A stretch of DNA of 64,000 nucleotides from Microbacterium fluvii (GTDB lineage: Bacteria; Actinomycetota; Actinomycetes; Actinomycetales; Microbacteriaceae): NCBI RefSeq assembly GCF_025515205.1, contig NZ_JAOPFX010000002.1, forward strand, positions 372,001 through 436,000, in the 5' to 3' direction. Below, one piece after another: positions 54,783 to 63,010 of this stretch. The stretch's first letter is position 1, and each line of letters begins with the position of its first letter. Both the position numbers and the translations under genes were made by a program. The notes under the pieces are model-generated. The model was not told where the DNA came from and did not search any database. It saw only the letters and a program-made list of their open reading frames with translations.

Positions 54783-57341
54783 GTGAAGATCACCCGACTG
54801 ACCCTCGACGGCCTCGAGTCAGGGCTCGTCACCGACGAGCATCCCACGATCGCCTTCGCCCTCGCCTCCGACGTGCCAGGCGAGGCGCTCGCCTCGGCCC
54901 GCGTGCACGTCGACGAGTGGGAGGTCGACACTGACCGGCAGGTGGGCATCGTCTACGGCGGGCCGCTCGCGCCCTACACCGAATACTCGGTGCGGGTGGA
55001 TGCCACAGGGACGAGCGGTGAGACGGCGTCGGCGGCGACGACCTTCCGCACCGGGCGGCTCGACCTGCCGTGGACCGGCCGGTGGATCACCGACGCGGCA
55101 TCCGAGACGCCGAAGAAGCAGTCGCCGGTGCCGATGGTGTTCCGACGCCGTTTCTCGCTCGAGAAGCCCGTCGCTCGGGCGTGGATCGAGGCGACCGCCC
55201 TCGGCGTGTACGAGCTCGATCTCAACGGCGGCAAGGTGGGCGACGACTACTTCGCACCCGGATTCACCTCGTACGCACACCAGCTGCAGTACCAGACGTA
55301 CGAGGTCACCGACCAGCTCGGTGACACCAACGAGCTGATCGCGACCGTCGCGGGCGGCTGGGCGGTGGGCTCGTTCACGTTCGCCCGGAAGAACAAGATC
55401 TACGCCGATCGGCAGGGGCTGCTCGCGGAGCTCCACATCGAGTTCGCCGACGGCACGCAGCGGGTAGTCGCGACCGACGGGGACTGGGAGGTCGCCACCG
55501 ACGGACCGGTCCGGATGGCCGAGTGGTACGACGGTGAGACGGTGGATGCCCGCGTCACGACAGCGCAGATGTCGTGGAAGCCGGCCTCCGAGACCCGACC
55601 CCGCGCGAACCCGCGGATCCTCGCGCAGTACGGCCCGCCCGTCCGTGTGCAGGACACGTTCACCCCGGTCGAGGTGACGACGGCGCCGAGCGGCGAGACC
55701 GTCTACGACTTCGGGCAGAATTTCGCGGGTGTCGTCCACGCGCGCCTGCGCGGCCGCGACGGTCAGACCGTCGTTTTCCGACACGCCGAGGTCCTCGTCG
55801 AGGGCGAGCTGTTCGTGAAGTCCCTGCGGACGGCGAAGGCCACCGCCACCTACACGTGCGTCGAGGGCGACCAGACCTACTCGCCGAAGCAGACCTACAT
55901 GGGGTTCCGCTACGTCGGGGTCACCGGGATCGACCCGGCCGACCTCGAGCTGACGGCGCTCGTGCTGCACAGCGACCTGCGCCGCACGGGATCCTTCACC
56001 TCGTCGAACGAGCGCCTCAACAAACTGCAGTCGGCGATCGAGTGGGGCGGGCGGTCGAATTTCGTCGACATCCCCACCGACTGCCCGCAGCGCGATGAGC
56101 GCGAAGGCTGGACAGGTGACTACGCCGCGTTCGCGACGACGGCGAGCTTCAACTTCGACATGACCCGGTTCCTCGACAAGTGGCTGCGCGACATGGCGTC
56201 CGAGCAGGGGCGCGGCGGCGGCATCCCGATGGTCGTCCCGCGCTCGGGCAACGGCTTCCCCGTGATGGCGACGGCGATGTGGGGCGACGTGTGCATCCTC
56301 GCCCCGTGGGCGGAGTACCGCGCACGAGGTGACCTCGGGATGCTGCGTCGCAGCTACCCGATGATGACGAAGTTCCTGGGTGCGGCCGATTGGTGGTCGA
56401 AGCTGCTCTCGATCGGCGACCGCCGGCACATCTGGCAGTTCCCGTTTCACTTCGGCGACTGGACCTCGCCGGACGGCTCGGCGAAGGAGTGGATCCAGAA
56501 GGGCCGCTGGGTCGGCACCGCGTTCTTCGCCCACTCGTGCGGCATCGTGGCGGAGATCGCCGATCTCCTCGGCGAGCCGGCCGATGCTGCGCGGTACCGA
56601 GCGCTGCAGTCCGACATCGTCCGCGCCTACCGAGCCGTCTTCACCGACGGCGCGGGGACGCTGAAGAACGAGTTCCAGACTGCCTACGTGCTGCCGCTGC
56701 ACTTCGGGATGACCGAGGGGGCCGAGACCGAGCGGATGGTGGAGAACCTCGTCCACCTGATCGCCGAGTCCGACGGCCACCTGCGCACGGGCTTCCCCGG
56801 CACGCCGTATATCCTCTTCGCGCTCTCCGACAACGGCCGAGTCGACGAGGCGTTCGACCTGCTGCTGCAGACCAGCCCGCCGTCGTGGCTCTACATGGTG
56901 GATGCCGGCGGTACGACGATCTGGGAGCGATGGGATGCCCTCCGTCCCGACGGCACGGTGAACACGATCGACCTGCAGACCGGCAAGGACACCGGCGGCA
57001 TGGTCTCGTTCAACCACTACGCGGCGGGGGCAGTCGGCGACTGGCTGTACACCCGCATCGCAGGGATCGAGCCCACCTCAGGCGGCTACCGCACGTTCCG
57101 CGTCGCACCGCTCCTCGGCGGCGGCCTGACCTCGGCCGAGGCAGTCGTGGAGACGCCGTACGGGCACGCCTCCTCGTCGTGGACACTCGCGGACGACGTG
57201 TTCACTCTGCGGGTCGAGGTGCCCGTATCGACGTCGTGCACCGTCGTGATGCCCGACGGGTCGGAGCGCACGAGCGACAGCGGCGTCTTCACGTACACAT
57301 GTGAGCTCGGGGCGCTCTCCGGACACGTCGCTCACACGTGA
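54783..57341 (+). CDS. GH78 alpha-L-rhamnosidase
   Basis: 852 residues. GTG start after AGGAG. Bacterial rhamnosidase architecture: N-terminal beta domains (~1-130, with TTFRTGRLDLPWTGRWI), a second beta-sandwich, the (alpha/alpha)6 catalytic domain (~400-730) with VDIPTDCPQRDEREGWTGD and GGTTIWERWD, and a C-terminal beta domain. Hydrolyses terminal alpha-L-rhamnose from plant glycosides. No signal peptide, so it acts on imported substrate, matching the GPH-type importer. It ends the operon; no rhamnose catabolic genes (rhaA/B/D) are visible in the window. Confidence 0.93.
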   Translation: MKITRLTLDGLESGLVTDEHPTIAFALASDVPGEALASARVHVDEWEVDTDRQVGIVYGGPLAPYTEYSVRVDATGTSGETASAATTFRTGRLDLPWTGRWITDAASETPKKQSPVPMVFRRRFSLEKPVARAWIEATALGVYELDLNGGKVGDDYFAPGFTSYAHQLQYQTYEVTDQLGDTNELIATVAGGWAVGSFTFARKNKIYADRQGLLAELHIEFADGTQRVVATDGDWEVATDGPVRMAEWYDGETVDARVTTAQMSWKPASETRPRANPRILAQYGPPVRVQDTFTPVEVTTAPSGETVYDFGQNFAGVVHARLRGRDGQTVVFRHAEVLVEGELFVKSLRTAKATATYTCVEGDQTYSPKQTYMGFRYVGVTGIDPADLELTALVLHSDLRRTGSFTSSNERLNKLQSAIEWGGRSNFVDIPTDCPQRDEREGWTGDYAAFATTASFNFDMTRFLDKWLRDMASEQGRGGGIPMVVPRSGNGFPVMATAMWGDVCILAPWAEYRARGDLGMLRRSYPMMTKFLGAADWWSKLLSIGDRRHIWQFPFHFGDWTSPDGSAKEWIQKGRWVGTAFFAHSCGIVAEIADLLGEPADAARYRALQSDIVRAYRAVFTDGAGTLKNEFQTAYVLPLHFGMTEGAETERMVENLVHLIAESDGHLRTGFPGTPYILFALSDNGRVDEAFDLLLQTSPPSWLYMVDAGGTTIWERWDALRPDGTVNTIDLQTGKDTGGMVSFNHYAAGAVGDWLYTRIAGIEPTSGGYRTFRVAPLLGGGLTSAEAVVETPYGHASSSWTLADDVFTLRVEVPVSTSCTVVMPDGSERTSDSGVFTYTCELGALSGHVAHT

Positions 57342-57355
57342 TCCGGCGTGGGCAT

Positions 57356-57370
57356 GCAGCCGGCGGCTGC
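57356..57370. terminator. Short hairpin between convergent genes
   Basis: GCAGCCG-G-CGGCTGC, 14 bp after the rhamnosidase stop and 43 bp before the response-regulator stop. Could serve as a bidirectional terminator, without a clear U-run. Confidence 0.3.
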
Positions 57371-57413
57371 GCGATGGCAGGTCGTCTCGCCGCTGGGTGA
57401 ACGCTCCGTGCTG

Positions 57414-58097
57414 TCAGCGCCAGAGGTACTCGGTCTCGGGACGTCCGCGGGTGCCATAGCGGTGGGACCGCTCGACGCGGCCGAGGTCGGCGAGGTGCTC
57501 CAGGTAGCGCCGTGCCGCGACGCGCGACATCTCGAGCGCCTCGCCGGCCTCCGACGCCGACAGCGGCCCGCGCTCCCGCACGGCATCGGACACCCGCGCG
57601 AGTGAAGCGGCCGACAGTCCTTTGGGCAGACGAAGGGCGGATGACGTGGGGCTCCGCGCGCCGAGGAGAGCGTCAATCTCGCTCTGCGTCGCCGACCCCG
57701 TCGTGCTGCGCGTCTGCTCACGGTAGGCGCGATAGTGCTCGAGCCGTTCGCGGAAGGTTGCGAACGCGAACGGCTTGACGAGGTAATGGGTCGCGCCGAG
57801 GGCGATGACCTGACGCACCGTGTGGGCGTCTCGTACCGACGTGATCGCGATGACGTCGACATCCGCCGAGCGTGCACGCAGATGACGGAGGACGTCGGTG
57901 CCCGACCCATCCGGCATGGTCATGTCGAGGAGCACGAGATCGATCCGCTCCCGCTGGGGGGATTCGAGGATCGCCGTGAGCGCTGCCCGGGCGCCGGCGC
58001 ACTCCGCGACCACCTCGAAGCCGGGAATCCGCTCGACATAGGAGCGGTGAAGCTCGAGGGTGAGGGCCTCGTCGTCGACGAGGAGCACACCGATCAT
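57414..58097 (-). CDS. Response regulator (CitB/DcuR family)
   Basis: 227 residues. Receiver domain with VLLVDDEALTLELH, phosphoacceptor Asp58 (LVLLDMTMPDG) and the TSVRDAHTV and YLVKPF motifs; C-terminal winged-helix domain of CitB type (LSASEAGEALEMSRVAARRY; RYGTRGRPETEY). Overlaps the kinase gene by 4 bp, so the two form one unit. It likely activates the divergent DctA transporter gene in response to a dicarboxylate. Confidence 0.93.
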   Translation of the reverse strand: MIGVLLVDDEALTLELHRSYVERIPGFEVVAECAGARAALTAILESPQRERIDLVLLDMTMPDGSGTDVLRHLRARSADVDVIAITSVRDAHTVRQVIALGATHYLVKPFAFATFRERLEHYRAYREQTRSTTGSATQSEIDALLGARSPTSSALRLPKGLSAASLARVSDAVRERGPLSASEAGEALEMSRVAARRYLEHLADLGRVERSHRYGTRGRPETEYLWR

Positions 58098-59374
58098 GTG
58101 ACCTCCGTGCTCGCCGGGGTGGGCAGGACGACGCGAAACGTCGTGGGTGGGCCGTCGTCGAGCCTGATGGAGCCCCCGGCGTCGTCGACGATCGCGGCCG
58201 CGAGCGCGAGACCCACGCCGCGGCCCTCGGGACCCGCCGGCTTCGTCGAGAACCCGCGTTCGAAGATCGACTCCCGCAGTGCGACGGGGACGCCGGGGCC
58301 GGAGTCCGAGACGACGAGCGCGAGTTCGCACTGGGCGGTCGGCGCGAGGCGCACCCGCACCCAGCGCGGCTCGGCGCCGGTGGCCGCGGCATCGAGCGCG
58401 TTGTCGATGAGATTTCCCACGAGCGCGACCGCGTCGGTGGGGGTGAGGACCGAGCGCGGGGCCTCGGGGTCGATGTCGGTCTCCCAGCGGATGCCGCGTT
58501 CGATCGCTTGCGACGCCTTGCCGAGGAGCAGCGCCCCGACGGTCGGGTCGCCCTCGGTGCGCGCCGCGACCTGGTCGACGAGCGCCTGGCTCTGCCGTGC
58601 CGAGTCGGTGAGGATCTCGATCGCCTCCCTCGTACGGCCGAGCTCGAGCAGCGCGACCGCGGTATGCATGCGGTTGCCGTGCTCGTGGGTCTGTGCGCGC
58701 AGCGCCTCCCCGAGCGTCCGCATGGACTCCGCCGAGGCGAGCGTGTCGCGGATCGTGCCCGCCGGAAGGTCGCCCGCGAGGCCGCGCGTCGCGCGCCGCG
58801 CGACGACCGCGCCCGCGAGGCCCGCCGCGATGAGCGCGAGGGCGATCGCGACGACGACGACCAGGCGCGGCCCGAGCTGTGCGGCGACCGAGTCGATCGT
58901 GACGCCGACCGAGACCCAGCCGAGCGCTGCGCCGGAGGTGCTTTCGACCGGCACGATCGTGCGCAGAGAAGGCCCGAGGGTTCCCGTGAACTCCTCGGTG
59001 AGCGCCTCGATCGTGGCCGGAATCGTCCCGATGTAGCGCTGCCCGATCTCGTCCACGTCGCGATGTGTGATGCGGATGCCGGAGGTGTCCATGATCGTGA
59101 CGAAATCGACCCGCGCATCGCCCATCACCTCCTCGGCGACAGGCTGGAGCACCGAGGTCGCAGCGCGGTCGTCGAGCGCGAGCGCATCGCGGACAGTCGG
59201 CGAGTGCGCGAGCGTCTCCGCGACGGCCTGCGTCACGCGCTCCGCCTCCGCGCGCACGGAGCGGTGGGAGTCGAGCACCAGCAGCCCCGCTGTCACGATG
59301 GCGAAGACGAACGTAGCCACGGCCAGCCAGATGAACAGCCGCGAGGCGACGCTCCGTCCTGCTCCCACTGCCAC
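58094..59374 (-). CDS. Sensor histidine kinase (CitA/DcuS family)
   Basis: 426 residues from the GTG at 59374, which has a GAGGAGG about 10 nt upstream; a longer form from the ATG at 59461 cannot be excluded. Two membrane spans (~12-34 and ~171-192) enclose an extracytoplasmic PAS-like sensor (~35-170, VDFVTIMDTSGIRITHRD) of the carboxylate-binding type. Phosphoacceptor His near residue 230 (AQTHEHGNRMH), then HATPase with NLIDNALDAA, SDSGPGVP and GRGVGLALAAAIVDDAGG boxes. Pairs with the following response regulator. Confidence 0.92.
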   Translation of the reverse strand: MAVGAGRSVASRLFIWLAVATFVFAIVTAGLLVLDSHRSVRAEAERVTQAVAETLAHSPTVRDALALDDRAATSVLQPVAEEVMGDARVDFVTIMDTSGIRITHRDVDEIGQRYIGTIPATIEALTEEFTGTLGPSLRTIVPVESTSGAALGWVSVGVTIDSVAAQLGPRLVVVVAIALALIAAGLAGAVVARRATRGLAGDLPAGTIRDTLASAESMRTLGEALRAQTHEHGNRMHTAVALLELGRTREAIEILTDSARQSQALVDQVAARTEGDPTVGALLLGKASQAIERGIRWETDIDPEAPRSVLTPTDAVALVGNLIDNALDAAATGAEPRWVRVRLAPTAQCELALVVSDSGPGVPVALRESIFERGFSTKPAGPEGRGVGLALAAAIVDDAGGSIRLDDGPPTTFRVVLPTPASTEVT

Positions 59375-59516
59375 CGCCGTTCCGCCTCCTCGCGCGCGCG
59401 TCTGCGACCAATACGACCACAAACCCCTCGTGTCACCCAAGCGCCACCAGTGTGTCTTCATCCCCCCAGCGCCGGCGGGACTCGAACAACGACGGTTCAC
59501 ACACCAGGAGGCTGAC

Positions 59517-60968
59517 ATGCAGATCGCACCCACCACGACCTTCCGGCTCCCTCGCCTCACCGGGCGCCGAGGCAAGTCCCCGTGGGACAAGCACACCTGG
59601 CTCTACGTCTCGGTGATCGTCGCCGTCGTGGCGGGAGCGGCGGTCGGGCTCATCTGGCCCGACTTCGCACAGGGACTCGAGCCGGTCGGCAAGACATTCG
59701 TCAACCTGATCAAGATGATGATCGCACCGATCATCTTCTGCACGATCGTCGTCGGGATCGGATCGATCGCGAAGGCCGCGACCGTCGGAAAGATCGGCGG
59801 CCTCGCACTCGCCTATTTCATGGTGATGACCACGTTCGCCCTCTTCATCGGGCTCGTCGTCGGCAACATCATCCACCCTGGCGAGGGCCTGGACATGTCG
59901 AGTGCGACGTATGACACGTCGGACCTCGAGCCCAAGACGACGACCGAGTTCCTCATGGGCATCATCCCGACGACCTTCTTCTCCGCGTTCACCGGCGAGA
60001 GCGTCCTGCAGGTGCTGTTCATCGCGCTGCTGGTCGGGTTCGCGCTGCAGAAGCTCGGCACGAAGGGCGAGTCGATCATGTTCGCCGTCAAGCAGCTGCA
60101 GATGCTCGTCTTCCGCATCCTCGGGATGATCCTGTGGCTCGCCCCCATCGGCGCGTTCGGTGCGATCGCCGCGGTCGTCGGCAAGACCGGGTTCGCGGCG
60201 ATCGTGAGCCTCGGCATCCTGATGATCGCGTTCTACATCACGTGCGCCGTGTTCGTCTTCGGTGTCCTCGGCGTGATGCTCTACGTCGTCACCCGCGTCA
60301 ACATCTTCAGCCTCATGAAGTATCTCGGCCGTGAGTACCTGCTGATCGTGGGCACATCCTCCAGTGAGTCGGCGCTGCCGCGCCTCATCGCGAAGATGGA
60401 GCACCTGGGAGTCTCGAAGCCGGTCGTGGGCATCACGGTGCCGACCGGCTACTCGTTCAACCTCGATGGGACGGCGATCTACCTGACGATGGCGTCGCTG
60501 TTCATCGCAGCCGGCATGGGGACGCCGATGTCGATCAGCGAGCAGATCGGGCTCCTGGTCTTCATGGTCATCGCCTCGAAGGGCGCGGCCGGGGTGACCG
60601 GTGCGGGCCTCGCGACCCTCGCCGGCGGGCTGCAGGCCTTTCGCCCCGACCTCGTCAACGGCGTCGGCGTCATCGTCGGGATCGACCGGTTCATGTCCGA
60701 GGGCCGTGCCGTCACGAACTTCACCGGCAACGCGGTCGCGACGCTTCTGATCGGCACGTGGACCAAGCAGATCGACCGTGATCAGGTGAGCAGCGTGCTC
60801 GCCGGGCGCTCCCCCTTCGACGAGTCCACTCTGACGGGCGACGATCACGACGGCGGAGTGCGGGTCGATCAGGCCGTCGGCGCCGCGGAGACAGCCCAGC
60901 GGGCGACGCGGGACCCCGCGTCGATGCAGAAGCGGCAGGAGCCGGTCGCCGAGATCGCCCACCGTTGA
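59517..60968 (+). CDS. dctA: DctA-type dicarboxylate/cation symporter
   Basis: 483 residues. Good RBS (AGGAGG) before the ATG. Glutamate/aspartate-transporter family fold with about eight membrane spans and two re-entrant loops; the diagnostic SSSESALPR, the GYSFNLDGTAIYLTMASL and SKGAAGVTGAG motifs are intact, as in C4-dicarboxylate symporter DctA. Imports succinate, fumarate or malate with cations. The C-terminal ~50 residues are a soluble, polar tail longer than usual. Divergent from the two-component system, which is its expected regulator. Confidence 0.92.
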   Translation: MQIAPTTTFRLPRLTGRRGKSPWDKHTWLYVSVIVAVVAGAAVGLIWPDFAQGLEPVGKTFVNLIKMMIAPIIFCTIVVGIGSIAKAATVGKIGGLALAYFMVMTTFALFIGLVVGNIIHPGEGLDMSSATYDTSDLEPKTTTEFLMGIIPTTFFSAFTGESVLQVLFIALLVGFALQKLGTKGESIMFAVKQLQMLVFRILGMILWLAPIGAFGAIAAVVGKTGFAAIVSLGILMIAFYITCAVFVFGVLGVMLYVVTRVNIFSLMKYLGREYLLIVGTSSSESALPRLIAKMEHLGVSKPVVGITVPTGYSFNLDGTAIYLTMASLFIAAGMGTPMSISEQIGLLVFMVIASKGAAGVTGAGLATLAGGLQAFRPDLVNGVGVIVGIDRFMSEGRAVTNFTGNAVATLLIGTWTKQIDRDQVSSVLAGRSPFDESTLTGDDHDGGVRVDQAVGAAETAQRATRDPASMQKRQEPVAEIAHR

Positions 60969-61016
60969 CCCGGCCCCCGGCGCGCTCGTGCAGCGCTTCC
61001 ACGCCTGACCTGCGGA

Positions 61017-61592
61017 TCAGGAAGTCGCCGCCATGCGCGCGAGCGCGCGTGCCTGCGCGATCACCAGTTCACGCCGTCGGGCACGGGAGATGCGGGGCGC
61101 GACGAGCGTGCGGAGGTGGGGGAGGCACTCGTCGAGAACGGCGATCGCGATGACGCTGAGCAGCAGCGCCTCCGCCTCTTCCCGCCCCAGACCGGGGAGC
61201 AGCCGGCGGAGGGTGTCCACCATCTCGGCGCAGCCCTTCGCGCGGGCGACGGCGGCGACCGGTTCATCGAGCTCGAGGCTCTCCCAGGCGAGCAGGCGTG
61301 GCAGTCGGGGGTCTTCGTGCGCGCGATCGAAGAGGATGCCGGCGAGCACCCCGACCGCCTGTTCGCCCGGTCCGGTGAGCTCGATCCCGTGGAGGAAGTG
61401 CTCCACCTGGGCGGCCACGACCGCCGCGAACAGACCCGCCTTGTCGCCGAAATAAGGGTAGATCCGTTCCTTGTTCACGCCCGCGGTGCGCGCGATCGCG
61501 TCCACGCGCGCACCGGCGTATCCGTCGGCGGCGAAGTGCGTCGTCGCCGACCCCAGCAGTCTCGCGCGCGTCGCGTCGGTGTCCCACGGCAT
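61017..61592 (-). CDS. TetR-family transcriptional regulator
   Basis: 191 residues. N-terminal HTH (ARLLGSATTHFAADG, ARVDAIARTAGVNKERIYPYF) and helical ligand domain. The ATG is exactly 6 nt from a TAGACT box, so probably leaderless. Upstream is a 18-bp palindrome TCCAACCG-TT-CGGTTGGA and a second similar one 32 bp on; the latter overlaps the RBS of the divergent dehydrogenase-like gene, which is therefore its likely target. Confidence 0.9.
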   Translation of the reverse strand: MPWDTDATRARLLGSATTHFAADGYAGARVDAIARTAGVNKERIYPYFGDKAGLFAAVVAAQVEHFLHGIELTGPGEQAVGVLAGILFDRAHEDPRLPRLLAWESLELDEPVAAVARAKGCAEMVDTLRRLLPGLGREEAEALLLSVIAIAVLDECLPHLRTLVAPRISRARRRELVIAQARALARMAATS

Positions 61593-61598
61593 GCGAGC

Positions 61599-61660
61599 AG
61601 TCTACGCACTTCCAACCGTTCGGTTGGACATGTTAGGTTCGATCCAACTGAATGGTTGGA
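61599..61660. promoter_or_regulatory. Divergent TetR promoter region with two operators
   Basis: Minus-strand TAGACT (61604-61599), 6 nt from the regulator ATG. Operator 1 TCCAACCG-TT-CGGTTGGA (61611-61628); operator 2 TCCAACTG-AA-TGGTTGGA (61643-61660). A TAGGTT box (61634-61639) could serve the plus-strand gene. The two operator starts are 32 bp apart. Confidence 0.65.
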
Positions 61661-61666
61661 GTTGGA

Positions 61667-62650
61667 ATGGACGACGTTCGGATGCTGGTGCTCGGCGCGC
61701 GCGGCGCGGTGGGGGCGGCGGCGATCGCTGCGCTCGCCGATCTCGGAATTCCGGCCCTGCGGGCGGGGCGTACCGGTGGGCCGGGAATCGTCGCGATCGA
61801 TGTGACGACGGTCGACGGGCTGGCCGACCTCGCGGCCCTGGTGCGCGAGGTGAGCGTCGTGATCGATGCGACGGGACTCGAGCTCGCCGCGGTGCAGGAC
61901 GCGGTCGGCGAGACGGCGCTCGTCGATGTCTCGGCGAGCGCTCCGCATCTCGAGCGACTCGCCGCGCGAGTGCCCGAGGGTGGCGCGGTCGTGCTCGGTG
62001 CGGGCATCGCACCCGGGATCAGCACGATCCTCGCCCGCGCGCTCGGTGCCCTCGCCGGGGACTCCATCGACATCGGCGTCATGCTCGGCGGCGGCGAAGC
62101 GCACGGTGCCGCCGCCGTCGAATGGACGGCTCGCCTCGCCGGCACCGTCGTCTATGCCGCGCCGGAGGAGCGGCCGGTCACGAATCTCCGAGGCCGTCGT
62201 CGGCTGCCCATCGACACCAGGTCGTCCCGCACCCACCTGCGAGCGGACTTTCCCGACGACCTCCTCATCGGCGCCGCGACAGGAGTGCAGGTGCGCAGCT
62301 GGCTGGCGATGGACACCGTCACGGCGACCGCCGCGCTGGGGCTCGTCGGTGCTGTGCCCCGGCTCGGCCCGCTGCTGAAGCGCGCACCGCACCTCGGCGG
62401 CAGCGGCTGGCGGGTGAGCGCCACCCACCGCGAGTCGCGGCGCACGCTGAGCGCCGCGGGCATCGGTCAGTCGGCCGCGACCGGTCTCATGGCGGCGCTC
62501 GCCGCCCAGCGGATCGCCGTGCGCGATCGCCGGGGCGGCGTGACGATGGCGGATCTGCTCGACCTCGATGATCTCCGCACACTGCCCGGCATCCTCATCG
62601 AGGAGCACTCGGCGTCGGACGACTCATCCATCGCGAACGCCATGCGTTAG
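61667..62650 (+). CDS. Saccharopine-dehydrogenase-like NAD(P)-binding protein
   Basis: 327 residues from the ATG at 61667 (GGAG at 5 nt); an ATG at 61652 lies inside operator 2 and is not favoured. N-terminal Rossmann fold with MLVLGARGAVGAAAIAALA, then VVIDATGLELAAVQDAVGE, GGAVVLGAGIAPGISTILAR and a C-terminal substrate domain. Relatives (short saccharopine dehydrogenase-like oxidoreductases) have no common reaction, so the substrate is unknown. Probably controlled by the divergent TetR. Its stop codon is overlapped by the ArsR promoter. Confidence 0.82.
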   Translation: MDDVRMLVLGARGAVGAAAIAALADLGIPALRAGRTGGPGIVAIDVTTVDGLADLAALVREVSVVIDATGLELAAVQDAVGETALVDVSASAPHLERLAARVPEGGAVVLGAGIAPGISTILARALGALAGDSIDIGVMLGGGEAHGAAAVEWTARLAGTVVYAAPEERPVTNLRGRRRLPIDTRSSRTHLRADFPDDLLIGAATGVQVRSWLAMDTVTATAALGLVGAVPRLGPLLKRAPHLGGSGWRVSATHRESRRTLSAAGIGQSAATGLMAALAAQRIAVRDRRGGVTMADLLDLDDLRTLPGILIEEHSASDDSSIANAMR

Positions 62651-62673
62651 TATCTTCGCATGCACGCAGATAC
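62648..62673 (+). promoter_or_regulatory. ArsR gene -10 and inverted repeat
   Basis: TAGTAT (62648-62653) starts inside the preceding stop codon and is 6 nt before the ArsR ATG. GTATCT-N12-AGATAC (62650-62673) surrounds the start, an arrangement suitable for autorepression by an ArsR protein. Confidence 0.5.
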
Positions 62674-63010
62674 GAACTCTGAACATCTCGGCGTCGACTC
62701 CCCGTACATCGAGGTAGCCGTCGAGGTGTTCCGGCTGCTGGCGGATCAGACCCGTGTGCGCATTCTGCTGGCGTTGCGCGACGGTGAGCTGTCGGTCAAT
62801 CACATCGCAGACATCGTCGACAGGCCGGGCCCCGCCGTCTCGCAGCACCTCGCGAAGCTGCGGTGGGCGCGGATGGTGACCGCGCGCAACGACGGGAACA
62901 GGGCGTTCTATTCGCTGACCGATGAGCACGCGACCCGGGTGATCCGGGAGGCGATCCTGCAGGCCGAGCACGCCGTCGACGCCGACCCGGTGCACCATCG
63001 CGCACCGTGA
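62660..63010 (+). CDS. ArsR/SmtB-family transcriptional regulator
   Basis: 116 residues, single winged-helix domain: LLADQTRVRILLALRDGELSVN, HIADIVDRPGPAVSQHLAKLRWA, and the wing TARNDGNRAFYSL. The ELCVCDL metal motif of classical ArsR proteins is absent (GELSVNHI instead), but C-terminal His residues (DADPVHHRAP) could bind metal, as in NmtR/CzrA-type nickel or zinc sensors. Followed with GTGA overlap by an MFS exporter gene, the usual regulator-exporter pair. Confidence 0.9.
   Translation: MHADTNSEHLGVDSPYIEVAVEVFRLLADQTRVRILLALRDGELSVNHIADIVDRPGPAVSQHLAKLRWARMVTARNDGNRAFYSLTDEHATRVIREAILQAEHAVDADPVHHRAP

Noticed and set aside
61652..61666. Earlier ATG start for the saccharopine-dehydrogenase-like gene
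   Set aside because: It falls inside operator 2, whereas the ATG at 61667 has GGAG at 5 nt.
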